NCBI GenBank assembly: GCA_037957365.1
Contig: JARHVA010000158.1
Span: 2,293,001 to 2,357,000 of the forward strand
DNA from: Torreya grandis
Taxonomy: Eukaryota; Streptophyta; Pinopsida; Cupressales; Taxaceae
Direction of reading: 5' to 3'
Length of the DNA stretch: 64,000 nt
Shown here one piece after another: positions 32,367-43,499 of the stretch. Within the stretch, counting starts at the first letter, position 1, and every line of letters begins with the position of its first letter. Position numbers and translations under genes: made by a program. The notes below the pieces were generated by a model. The model searched no databases and had not been told where the DNA came from. It saw only the letters and a program-made list of their open reading frames with translations.

Positions 32367-33577
32367 TGTAGACATCCAATTCCTAACACCATTTGTGTTG
32401 AAATTGTCAATCTTACTTGAATTTCACTCAAATGCACATTTTAGGTCAAAATCTATAAAACATCCTAAATGGTTTGAACTTGTCACTTACAAGTGCCAGT
32501 TTAGGTCAAAGTATCCCTAAATGGGGTAATGCAATTTATGGGCTAGCTAACTTTGATTAATTCATTTTGAGTCAAAATGATGATTCCACCTTTTTTGCTC
32601 TAGATCATTCTTTTATCCTAATTCATTAGTACACACCATGACCTTTGTTATTTTGTGTTGGAAACATCATAAATGAGAATATAGCTCCAATTCATCTAAC
32701 ATCACCTTCTAATTCTTCCCAATTCAAATTACAACTCAGTAATATGACTTTCTGACCATTTTGATTAATTGAGGACCAAATTTCAAATAATTGCATAAAT
32801 GTTGATTAACCTTGTTTAAGGCTAATTAATCCAAATCAAGAGATTAATTGTATTTTCCATGAGAGTTTTTGAATATTTATTTTTGAAAATTGATTCCTAT
32901 TAACTGCATCATTAGGTGACATCATTTCTTATGAAGACATCCCTAGGCTGTAAACACCACAAATATCAAGATTATGGGTCACCCATGCCCCTTCTTCTAA
33001 GGTCATGACAAAGATAATTATGGATTTAATTTCAAATATTAATATTATCCATGGTCACACATCTCAATCTTGAGATGGATGCTCATGGTTGATCTTGACC
33101 AATCTCAAAAATATATAAATAGAGAGGCCATGAACATCATTTCTAAGATATTTTGGTATAAGGTTATTAGCTCAAATATCTTCAAAGATTGAATATTACA
33201 AATTTATAATGTTAAATTATTTCCACAAGGTTTTGCATTTCATCATAGTTTTTGTTTGCAAGCTTCATTGATAGGTTAGTTTAGTGATTTGAAATCAAGA
33301 GCCTAGGTTTTATGGAGTGTTTTTGAGGCATTGGAGGAGCTTACCACCATTATTAACAAAGACAAGGATGCTTCATCAAGGGATAACATGATTTTGATCC
33401 ACATGGGTATGGTGAATCCATTTGGGAAGGTAATATGGTTTTTCTTTCTTTCAATTGTTTCTTTTTATCCTTTGTAATTCCCATAGGAATATATAGTCTT
33501 GGTTAGTTATTTATTTATGCATGTTTCATTATTTATGAACTAATGCTTAACTAACTTGCTTTGTAATCCTCTCTACA
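32367..33577 (+). repeat. B 3' LTR
   Basis: 1211 bp, TGTAGACATCC...CTCTCTACA, matching 17527-18769. It has the same TATA box (33114-33123). Next to the 5' copy it lacks a stretch of the sequence near 18125-18185. Confidence 0.92.
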
Positions 33578-33582
33578 TAGCC
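33578..33582. repeat. Target-site duplication TAGCC (right of B)
   Basis: Partner of TAGCT at 17522-17526. Element A gag sequence resumes here. Confidence 0.7.
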
Positions 33583-35520
33583 TACACCTAACCATGTCAT
33601 AATTATGGAGTGGACTAATGATACACATTCTTATTTCCATAGTACCAAATAGGTTCAATAATTAATAAATCTAAATCCAAAAACATTTAGAAAAGGGAAG
33701 GAATTACTTGAGTCTATACCCCAAATATCACCAATTATTATCACCAAATTACAAGTTGAGAAAGAAATTAATGTCCTTTGTGCATTAATACTCAATCCAT
33801 TTTTTGATCCCCCAATTGAATATCAAGAAAAATATCCCATAGTTGATCCACTTCCTCATGTAAAAATTTCCATGGATCCTAAACATTGGTTACTTATATA
33901 TTCTTCACAACCTATTATGGAAGAAATTCAAACATTCCCCAATCCTCATCAAGTGCCTTGCAAGCCCATTCTTATGAAGTTGTCTGATCAAATACCTTCA
34001 CAAAAATTGCAAAATTTGGGCCATTCTCAATAAGTTCCAATTGAACCACAAACTATTCCATCAATTTCAAAAATTCCCAATTCTAATGTGTCTAAAGGTC
34101 CCTCTAATGTTTGTCAAGTCTTATCCAATACATAATAATATGTTTCAAGTAATCAATAGAATTTCCTAAGAAAAAACAAATGCATCTTCCTCCACCACAA
34201 TGATGTATTTCCATTCCATATTCTAATCATAATCCATACCAAGTTCATTCCACTCAATTCCATCTCAAATATAGAATGGATAATGCCAATTAGATAAAAC
34301 AAAATATTAATTTAAATCCTACTAATCCACAATACCATTCTTTATCCTATAATATTCCATCCAATTCCCAAAATATTATCCTATCTTAGGAATTTTAAAA
34401 AATCAAATATATCATATTAGGATTATAGGATAATAATCAAAACATAAAATACAAGATGGATCATATATGTTCATATCCATTTGATTCTAGTTTTTTCTAT
34501 ATACCTTTGTTGTCTCACTTTGATATTCCAAACTTAGATAAATATAAAGGAAAATGATATCCAAGAGAACATCCAAGCTTGTCCTTTGTTTCTTTCCAAG
34601 AACTCAATTATGATAGCAACATATTACTTCATCTATTCTTACAGAGTTTGGTTAGACTTGTATTAGAGTGCTTTACACATCTTCACAAGAATTCTATTCC
34701 AAATTTTGATGACTTGTCTAAGAAAATTTTCAAACTTTTTTCATATAATATGGAACATGAGTTAACTATAGTGTATTTATGTGATATCAATCAAAATGAA
34801 GGTGAAATTTTTGATGTTTATCTTTAAATATGGCTTGTATTAGCTAGAGATGTTTGCATACACTACCAGATATTAACTTGGCCAATATCTTCATGAAAAA
34901 TCTAAATTTTGATCTTGCCCTCAATCTCATATTACAATGTCCAAATAAATTTTATGATGTTATCAAAAAATGTGTTCAAATAGAGAGAGTTTTTATAGAT
35001 AAGGTATTGATTAAAATTTATTCCTCAAATTAGCCTCAAGATCAATCTTTCAATCAGAATTAAAATCAAAATCAACATCACACCCAGAACCAATCATCAA
35101 TGTAAAATCTAACAAATGTGGTATACAATCCAAAACCTTTCAACTAAAACAAAAATATAGTTGGTAATGGTGTTACAGAGGCATGACATGTTCAAATAGT
35201 TTAAGCACCTCCTATACAAAAGGCATCTCAACAATAACCACTTGCATTGCAAAGGCAACCTCTTCTAAGAGGTAAGTTTAATTGATGTCCATTTTATAAA
35301 TTAGGGGAACATATTAATATTTTGTTGTAAAAAATTATAGATTTAAACTTGATTAAATGGCCTAACACTAAGTTTTTTGATGAATCTCAACCTAAACTAG
35401 ATTGGTATAGGGATAATGAGTATTGTGAATATGATAGAATTAAAGGGCATACCATTCATAAGTGTGTATAATTTCATAATATTGTATTGATAGAGGAGAA
35501 ATAGAGTTGAATAATATAAC
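33583..35520 (+). pseudogene. gag: Element A gag, main piece (decayed)
   Basis: Continuation of the gag that starts at 17190. It opens with a Pro/Gln/Ser-rich region and stops at Gln sites, without the 33-bp array of B. The capsid-like part is the open run 34579-34827, containing LFLQSLVRLVLECF, DDLSKKIFKLFSYNMEHE and LCDINQNEGEIFDVYL, which aligns with B 22330-22530. Near 35410-35470 comes LDWYRDNEYCEYDRIKGHTIHKCV, the zinc-knuckle-like site with both outer Cys and the central His kept. Frameshifts separate these parts. Confidence 0.7.
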
Positions 35521-36229
35521 ATCTAATAACATTATTCAAGACATGGGAATATAAAAAAATTCATTCCCACAACATAATACTAATCAAAATGAGAAAATAG
35601 TGACTAATAGTCATAATTAGAATTAGGGGTCTCAGGCCAATAATATTGACTATCATACCACTCCCTATGGTTACAACATAGTGGGACATGTCACAAAACA
35701 TCATGTTACAACCATTACAATAAATCCCCATTCTCATTCCAATAATTATTGACAAGTAAATCCCTTCATTCAAAGATCAGGTCCATCTATCCTAAGAGTG
35801 CCTCTATCTCATAATTCCCATCCTCAAGTGATTATTCTAGGACCTATCTACTCTGATTCACATTTTGGAATTATTATCCTTGATATAGATTGTGTTATTA
35901 CAAATTAACACTTGAAGATTACCATTCAAGGCCCTAGTCACAATCCACCTTCTAGTTTTCCTCCTATTCAAAATTAGTTTAAATCCAAGTATATACCTCT
36001 TTTTAAAAATTAATATGATCTAATGGATTAACTAAATAAAATACCAAGTCATATTTCCATTTTAGATTTGTTATGTACTTTTTAGTTACACAAGGATGTC
36101 CTATATGAACTTTTGATTCAGTCTCAAGTGACTAATAATATTGCATTAGGAAAATTTCAAGAATTAGTGGAACATTTACCTCCCGGTCCATAGTTGACTT
36201 TTGATAAAATCAATATAGCATCCCTTGGT
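35521..36229 (+). pseudogene. Element A gag-protease linker
   Basis: A stop-rich region aligned in position with B 23441-24090 (Asn/His-rich, then segments such as ISILDLLCTF near 36055). The minus-strand open frame 35561-35773 is a shadow of it. Confidence 0.4.
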
Positions 36230-36660
36230 GATTCTCACACTAATTCTCTATACGTTAAGGTTACAATTACCCATCATAAGATCAATAAATTTTTGATAGC
36301 TAATAGATAAGGTCTTAACATTATTATATTGAAGCTAATTATACTACTGGGATATACTTCAACATATTTAAAGAACGATACCATTACCATCAAAGGGTAT
36401 GATAACACAAAGTGAAAATTAGAAAGAAAAATTTCCTTGCCTAGTCAGGCTAGATACATTATTTATATCACCCTTTATCATGTCATTAATCTTGATTTAC
36501 CATACAATATTCTTCTTGATCATCTATGGATTCACAAGATGCATGAAGTGCCTTCCACTCTTCATCAATGTATTAAGTTTCCACATGCTGGAATGGAGGT
36601 GACTATTTTTGGAGGTTTTCAACCCTATCAATATTGTAAAAATTTATAAGTATAAGGGCA
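36230..36660 (+). pseudogene. Element A protease region
   Basis: Aspartic protease remnant. The catalytic area reads FLIANR*GLNIIIL near 36292-36340, where B has FIDNGSVLNII; the catalytic Asp is Ala. Downstream, LPYNILLDHLWIHKM (36497-36542) and EVPSTLHQCIKFPHAGMEV match B closely in an open run 36437-36649. Confidence 0.65.
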
Positions 36661-37860
36661 TCATTATACTTATTATCTTAGTATTACTCAACCTATTAAA
36701 AAGGACAAACAAGTCATGTTTGATTCACCCAAGTCTAATTATCTAGATGTTGATACTCTCATTGATTCTTCCTCCAACTCATTATTCCCTTCATTAAATT
36801 CATCTCATTATGATATTCATAAAAAAGGTATTGATACATATAAATTCAATGATGCATTTCATATTTCTAAATTACTTAAATCACTTAAGTCCTATGGTTT
36901 GCCTAAGATGGAGTGTCACAAAAAAGGTATGACATCCTCTCTTACAGAACCTCTCCCATTTGTTCCAACAAAGGGTTTTAGTCAATAAAATTTGAAGCCA
37001 GAAGAGGAGTCATGGCTATATAATGAGGATCTAGCTTCTTATTTCTAGATTAAATAATACCATGTTCCTAATAAAATAATGGCCCATAATGCTTACAAAG
37101 CTAAAGAAATATGGGTAAAAGATGAGGTAGAATAGATCCTCTTTTACCTATCAAACATTTTAATAAACAAGGGATCAAATACAAGCCTAAGGTTATACCC
37201 ACATATCACCCAAAGGATCTAACCTATGTGGTAAAATATAATGTTTGCAATAGTGACATAAAGTATTTACAATGAGCTTGCCAATACAAACATATTCATT
37301 ACCCATTATGTTATCATTATTTCTATTATTCCTACCATTCCCCCCCACACTCCATTATCATTACCTTATTGATTGGGACCAACAATACAAGGATCTCATT
37401 CTTGATATATTTGAAATGAAGAATATATTACCAAATTCATGGTTTTAAGAGAAAGCATTCCTTTAGGTGATCATAAGCAAGGATTCTTATATAATTTGGA
37501 CCATGCAGCTTACTTTGGGGAGTAGGAGAATTACCTTAGTCAAAATAAAAATGAAACATTGAGATCCATAAGTGAAAAAATTATTGCTTTTAGATCAGGG
37601 AAAAATTCAATAGAAAGACGTGTCTTTTGGTGAAAACTTGTCTTAGGTGCCATTGTACAGGGAAATTTGATATCATTCATAGGATTACCCATATGTCCAA
37701 AATTCCATGCCTCTCATTTAGTATGAAAATTAATATTTAAGATCATGATGAATTTTAATATATGGTCTAGAGGATCCACACTTGGTAACTCATTGGCCTT
37801 TACCTAAAGGTAATGATTTTGATTCCTCGTATATGGGTACATCTAAAAGTTCACATTTTT
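36661..37860 (+). pseudogene. Element A protease-RT linker
   Basis: Corresponds to B 24500-25890. One open run, 36716-36988, is Ser/Asn/Leu-rich without a domain. Local words such as KGFSQ and EEESWLYNEDL parallel EGDWLYSEGLED in B (24885-24920). Confidence 0.45.
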
Positions 37861-37899
37861 AATTTTATGATAAACTAACTTCCTTTCCTCCAATTTTAG

Positions 37900-38790
37900 A
37901 TGATGATTCCACACTTATTATGGAAGACATATCAAAGTTAAACATTGGTACTACTGATGATCCAAATATAATAAATCTTGGTGCATCCCTCACTATAGAG
38001 GAATGTGAATCATGCATTGCCCTTCTCATAGAATCTATTATCATATTTTCTTGAGATTATTTAGATATATCAGGTTTAGATAGATCATTAGTTGTATATC
38101 ACTTAGTCATGCATCTATATGTAAAGTTGATCAAGAAAATTTTAAGAAAGATACATCCATAAATTACTCTATTGGTCAAAGTTGAACTAGAAAATTTATT
38201 GGCAACAGGTTTTATCAAGCATATTCCATATGTAGATTAGATTCTAGTGTGGTACCAATTTGAAAGAAGCTAGTATAGATTTGCATATGTACATATTTTT
38301 GAGACCTAAATAAGGCTTGCCCAGAAGATGATTTCTCATTTCTGAATATATACATGATTGTGGACCTAATAATAGGTTACAAGATGTTATCTCTTATGAA
38401 TGGTTTCTTAGGCTATAACCAAATCAAAATTGCTTTTGAAGATTAACATAAAATGACATTTATTACTCCATGGGGCACATTTTGTTATCAAGTCATGCCA
38501 TTTAGCTTGAAGTATGTTGGGACCACTTATCAAAGAGTAATGATAGTCATTTTTCATGATATTATAAATGACATTGTTGAATATTATGTTGATGACATTC
38601 TAGGCAAATCAAAGATTCATGCAGAACACCTAGTATTATTATAAAAAATATTTGAAAGGATCCATAAATAAAGTATGCATTTAAACCCTAAAAGTGTGCC
38701 TTATAGGTTACATATATTAAATTATTAGGCTTCATTATGTCTTGTAGAGGCATCAAATTTGTTCCATCCAAATTTTGAGTTATTACTAAA
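37900..38790 (+). pseudogene. pol: Element A reverse transcriptase (decayed)
   Basis: Begins with GASLTIEECES and DYLDISGLDRSLVVYHLV (37980-38110). The finger region near 38225-38320 is disturbed by at least one frameshift before NKACPEDDF-like sequence. Motif A reads SLMNGFLGYNQIKI (38390-38425), so the catalytic Asp is Asn. The open run 38453-38644 carries ITPWGTFCYQVMPFSLKYVG and an intact YVDD in EYYVDDILGKSK. Stops at Gln and Arg sites follow in the thumb. The motif A change alone would abolish polymerase activity. Confidence 0.75.
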
Positions 38791-39297
38791 ATTTTACCTC
38801 ATTCTAACTTGAAGTAGCTTCATAATCTATAAGGTAAGATCCAAGCCATTCAACACTTCATTTCTCTACTAGTTAATCAGTGTCACCCTTTTACCCATCT
38901 TCTAAAAAATGGGATTACTTTTCAATAGAATGAATAATTTCAAGAAGCCTTGAACAATCTCAAGCAATATTTGGCTAATTCTCCTATACTTGTTCCTCCC
39001 ATGTCAAGACAGCCTTTCTTATTATACATTTATACAACTAAGAGTGCCTTGGGGGCACTCCTAGCTCAGCATCATGATAATGGAAATGAAATAATTGTCT
39101 ATTATTTGAGCCAAACATTGGTTTCTTATGAGAAAAATTATTCCCAAATGGAAAAAACTTATCTTCCATTAGTATTTTCTACTACAGTGCTAATACATTA
39201 CATGTTGAACAATAAAACAATATTGATTGATAAAATAAAGCCTTTGAAATATCTATTAGTAAAGGTAGATTTAATTGGTTACATGCCTAAGTGGTAA
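38791..39297 (+). pseudogene. pol: Element A RNase H (RT-linked)
   Basis: Open run 38950-39297: LANSPILVPPMSRQPFLLYI, SALGALLAQHH, YYLSQTLVSYEKNYSQMEKTYL, IHYMLNNKTILIDKIKPLKYLL. It aligns with B 26960-27290 almost without gaps. It ends at a TAA just before the aRNH part. Confidence 0.8.
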
Positions 39298-39439
39298 TGT
39301 TGCTCAGTGAGTTGACATAGAGTACACACATAAGAAAGCTATTAAAAGATAAGTATTAACTAATAAATTGGTTGAAGCTATGTTTCCATATTTCACTCCA
39401 ATGGCAATGCACTTTCTAGATGAGTCTATTATGAGTCTA

Positions 39440-39870
39440 ATTTAACTGGAGGAATTGAAGCTTTACTTTTATGACTCCACATCACATAAATCAGGCATTA
39501 GAATACTTTTTATCATGCCACAAGCTGATCTCATTCCCAAGGATTATTGCATTAATTCCCCATGCAAAAATAACATTACTAAATATGAAGCTTTAATTGA
39601 TGGACTTTGTCTTTAAATATAGTGGAATATTCAAAATCTAAAATTATATGGATATTCTCAACTTATTATCAACCAAGTCACTAATTAATATTAGACTAAA
39701 AATGAGAAATTTATGCCTTATAAAATCTTGGTGGATGAACTCAAACTCAAATTTTAAAGCATCCAATTTGAATAGGTTCCTAGAGCCAAAAATATATCTG
39801 CTATGGATATTTTTGGATCTATGATTGAAATTGATTCAACTATAAAAGAATATTAGATTCTAATTGAGAA
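39440..39870 (+). pseudogene. Element A second RNase H (aRNH)
   Basis: The frame reads LEELKLYFYDSTSHKSGIRI with the first Asp kept, then MPQADLIPKDYCI, CKNNITKYEALIDGLCL, LKLYGYSQLIINQV (the Asp of GDSQL is Tyr) and MDIFGSMIEID. The order after the RT-linked RNase H is the same as in B and E1. Stops fall mainly at Gln or Trp sites. Confidence 0.75.
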
Positions 39871-41195
39871 CCTTCTTGTTTCATTTCATACTTGTTTAGC
39901 TACCAAACTTATATGTGACATTGTTGGTCCTAATTCCCCTTGGTATTATGGTATCTATTCATACCTTTAAGATCAAATCATTCCCCCTGATTTATCCTAG
40001 AACCAAATAAGATCCTTCCTTCAAAACACTTCCCATTATACCATCCTTGGAAACATTATCTATCATAGAGGGTATGAAGGAACTTTAATTTTTCTTAATA
40101 TAATAGAATATCAATTAGCACTTAGGGAAGATCATGAAGGGATTTGTAGTACACACACTAGTAGTTTTATCTTTGTCAAAAATATTCTTCATACTGGATA
40201 TTATTGGCCTATTATAGATGTATATGCATATGCATATGTTAAGAAATGTTTTCCATGTCAGTAACATGATGATCTTATCCATGATTCAGACCAAACACTT
40301 AGACCAGTTATGACTCCTTGGCCATTTTATACATGGGGAATTGATCTCATTGGCAAGATCAACCCCACTTCTTCTAATGGCCATAAGCACATTATTATTG
40401 CAACCAAGTATTTTACACAATGGGTAGAGGCAATCCCTCTTAATTATATTATTATAAAGTAGATTTCAAATTTCATTCTAAATCATATCATATGTCTCTA
40501 TGTCATTCCATCCACCATTAAATATGATAATGGTAGATCATTCAAAAATAAAGATGTTGTTTCCCTCTATTATGAATTTCACATCAATCATAAATTCTCT
40601 ATGCCATATTACCCTTAGGGAAATGGTCAAGTTAAAAATTCCAATAAGACATTGGCCAAAATTTAAAACAATATTGTTATTACTAATGGCCATGATTGGA
40701 AATTGAAAATTTTCATAGCCTTGTGGGCACATCTCACTAATGTTTGCACCCCTATAAGTGCATCACCCTATTATTTAGCCTATGGTTTAGAATCCATTAT
40801 TCCCATTGAGATTGAGCTACCTTCTTTATGCATTTACTTACAAGATATTTTGGATGAAGAGGACTACATAGTGGGTAGATTATCAAAGTTAGACCTTCTA
40901 GATGAAAAATGACTAACTACCCTCAATCACCTAAAGTCTTATCAAAATTGACTATGCCAGGGTTATAATAAAAGAATCATTTCTTGAGAATTTGAGCTTG
41001 GTGATCTTGTGATTAAGGATAATTAAATGAATACTAATGTTGAATGGAAAAACAAATGTAAATTCAAATAAAATTGGTTAGTCCCTTTTGTTATTATAGC
41101 TAAATATGGGTCTGGTGCATACAAATTGGTTATTGAAGATGGTGATGAATTTGACGAGCCAATGAATATTATGCATCTTAAGCACTTTCATACTT
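39871..41195 (+). pseudogene. Element A integrase (decayed)
   Basis: The zinc-binding region near 40105-40265 reads DHEGICSTHTSSF...GYYWPIIDVYAYAYVKKCFPC. The core reads HKHIIIATKYFTQWVEAIP (40384-40440), KYDNGRSF (40525-40550) and GNGQVKNSNKTLAK (40620-40660). The first catalytic Asp position is Lys and the Glu is Lys; only the middle Asp is kept. The C-terminal part (40703-41195) contains SPYYLAYGLESIIPIEIELPSL, LVPFVIIAKYGSGAYKL and MNIMHLKHFHT. It is a close relative of the B integrase. Confidence 0.8.
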
Positions 41196-42442
41196 AAGTT
41201 TATCACACTCTAGTCTCTAAATTCTTGATTTGGGGCATTTCTAATTATTTTATCTTTCCTTATTCCTATACACCCACACTTGGGGCATTTTATCACTCTT
41301 TCACACCTTATGTCCTATTAACACCTTGATTCAATTATAAGTACATTTTAACAAATGAATTAGAGAAATATTTAGTATTAATGAAGATCATAAGTGCAAC
41401 ATGGTTTTATGTTAGACTCTTTTTTATATAAAAAGGTGTTAATTATGGAAAGTTATAATATACTGACTTGTAAGACTTATATTTTTCCTTTGAGTCCCTA
41501 TAAATTTCTTGTTGGCATTCCACCATACAACTCATTCATACCCGATTATGTTATTCTAGGAAAGAAGTTGTATCCTATTATCCATTTTTGAGTGGTAAAA
41601 ATATAATTTTTTGTGTCTAAACCTTCCCCTTGTTCATATCTCTTGTCCATATTGAGGAATTATACCCATGATTACCTTTCCCTTTGATAGTTTTTCTTGG
41701 ATTTTTTATTTCCTATACATTCATTGGTCAAAATACTCTTGTTAATATCATATTATTAAAACCCTAAAAAGTTCACATATTCCAAAAATACCTAAAAATT
41801 TCTCAAATTCTAAAAATCCTTCAAAAATTCAAATATCCCAAAAATCCTAAACATTCAAAAGTGCAAAAAATCCTAAATAGTTGTTTTTTTTCCCATAAGG
41901 TACCCATCTCTATTATGTTGTAACTGATCAGTTATCTTCTTATTATTCAACTTGGATTTCTAATTATTATTATTTAAGTGGAGTGTCGTTATATATTTCA
42001 TTGGTGCTTTTCATATCCTCATAAATATGATATTTAAAAAAAAAGTGGGACCAACTTTCCACACTATTGTCATTTTTTAAGTTAACCACACTCTTACCAT
42101 TTTAGAAGCTAATTTTATGCTCTCATCATTTTGTGAGCTTAACCATTATATCTCAAATTGTTCATGTTCTTATCCCTGATCATACCTATCATTTTATGTG
42201 CTTAATTTTTGGTCAAACTCTAATGACTTGAGGTCTAATTAGACTATATAGGTAGTTCTCAAAATTTTGAGGTTAAATTGGCCATTCTTTGTCTAATACT
42301 CTCAATGTTTTGTGAGCTTATCTATTTAATTTTTGGAAATATTGTTCCCTATATGCTCTCACCATTTTTTTAGCCCCTATTCCTATGTCTTATATATAAT
42401 CATTTATGTTTTTCTCAATAATTTTTATTTAAATCCTAAATT
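41196..42442 (+). other. Element A 3' non-coding region, part 1
   Basis: No gene seen. 41760-41880 is a low-complexity CCAAAAAT/CAAATTC run. 42060-42370 holds scattered CTCACCATTTTGTGAGC words related to the 37-bp repeat of B. Confidence 0.45.
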
Positions 42443-42550
42443 CTTGGGAGAACTACATTTGTCTTGAAGTCCATGTTAGATCTAGTGTCTATGGGACTAT
42501 GTAGGTAATGTCCACTTATTATATTTTGAGTTGGATCAGCCAAATCCTTC
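42443..42550 (+). other. Conserved 3' non-coding motif, copy 3 (element A)
   Basis: TTGGGAGAACTACATTTGTC, GTCCATGTT, GGGACTATGTAGGTAA, TCCACTTATTAT. It aligns with the two B copies at 30320 and 31458. Confidence 0.55.
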
Positions 42551-43430
42551 ATATACTTTTATTTCCCCCTTTGATCATGATTGTTTTTTCATACCCTTGG
42601 CCTCAAGGAGTAATACCTTATAATCAAACACATTGATTTTCTATATGGAATGTTTACTTAGTTTCACTTATGTGTTTTTTAATGGAATGATTATTGATTT
42701 CTTGGGTTCCTTAAATTGTTACATTTTTCTTCCCACTTGACTCATGGTTTCTTAATCAAGAATTTTTAATGTGATAAAATTTATTCGAGACTAATTTCAT
42801 TGAGTGTTTGTTCCTTATTGATGCATTTTTTGTCACTTAGTTGCCTAAATTTAATGCATTTTGTTTATTATTAAATCCTCAATTATTCATATCATGATTT
42901 TGAGTGGTGAACATTTGTATTTAAATTAGATTAAGGTGAATTATTCTATACATTAAAAAACATGATTATCAATATATTGTTTTACTTATATAAATTTACA
43001 TTTTGAATTCAACTTATTATGCATTTTGATAAATGAATGTTATCATGAACCATCCTAGATTATGATGCATACTATCATGTGTAATATAAAATCAAGTTTT
43101 TAAAATGTTCACATATCAATGACATAAAATCAAGTACATCTCTATCTATCTGATACAATCATCTATCTACCAAAGCATCATGATTATAAAGCCTATTTGT
43201 CACATCAAGTATTATAAGCAAGAGCATGTATAAATCAAGAGCATAATAAATCATGTCTAATATATGAGCAAGAGACATAAGCAAAGTAAAATAAAATCAA
43301 TGCATAAGATAACTTAGAATATCAAAAATATCATATATATATCAAGGTTATCAATGTCCATATACATCAAGTAGGGCTTATACATAAAAAAGAGCATAAT
43401 TATAAAATCAAACCATCTGAGGTCAACATG
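42551..43430 (+). other. Element A AT-rich spacer
   Basis: T-rich to about 42900, then ATCAAG/ATAAAATCAA-type low-complexity sequence to 43430. No gene seen. It sits beside the antisense PMD-like gene, as the (TA)n spacer does in E1. Confidence 0.4.
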
Positions 43431-43499
43431 AATACATCAAGTACATCTCATAGATCAAAATATAGGTACAATGTCTCTATTATAGTCAAATCTAACTAT

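Larger units (their letters stand above)
17527..33577 (+). mobile_element. Element B: Tat-type retrotransposon inserted in A
   Basis: A 16.05-kb LTR retrotransposon with both LTRs (1243 and 1211 bp), primer-binding site, gag, protease, RT, RNase H, aRNH, integrase, a 3.1-kb 3' non-coding region and polypurine tract. It interrupts the gag of element A and is flanked by TAGCT/TAGCC. Its pol is the best preserved of the E1/A/B group: a stretch of 184 codons across RT is open and keeps both catalytic motifs. Unlike E1 and A it has no antisense PMD-like gene. Stops and frameshifts in every gene make it inactive. Confidence 0.9.

Noticed and set aside
6155..38840. Shared in-frame TAG in RT of E1, A and B as programmed readthrough
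   Set aside because: Other stops nearby and the general C-to-T pattern explain it better; a single conserved CAG mutating repeatedly is enough.
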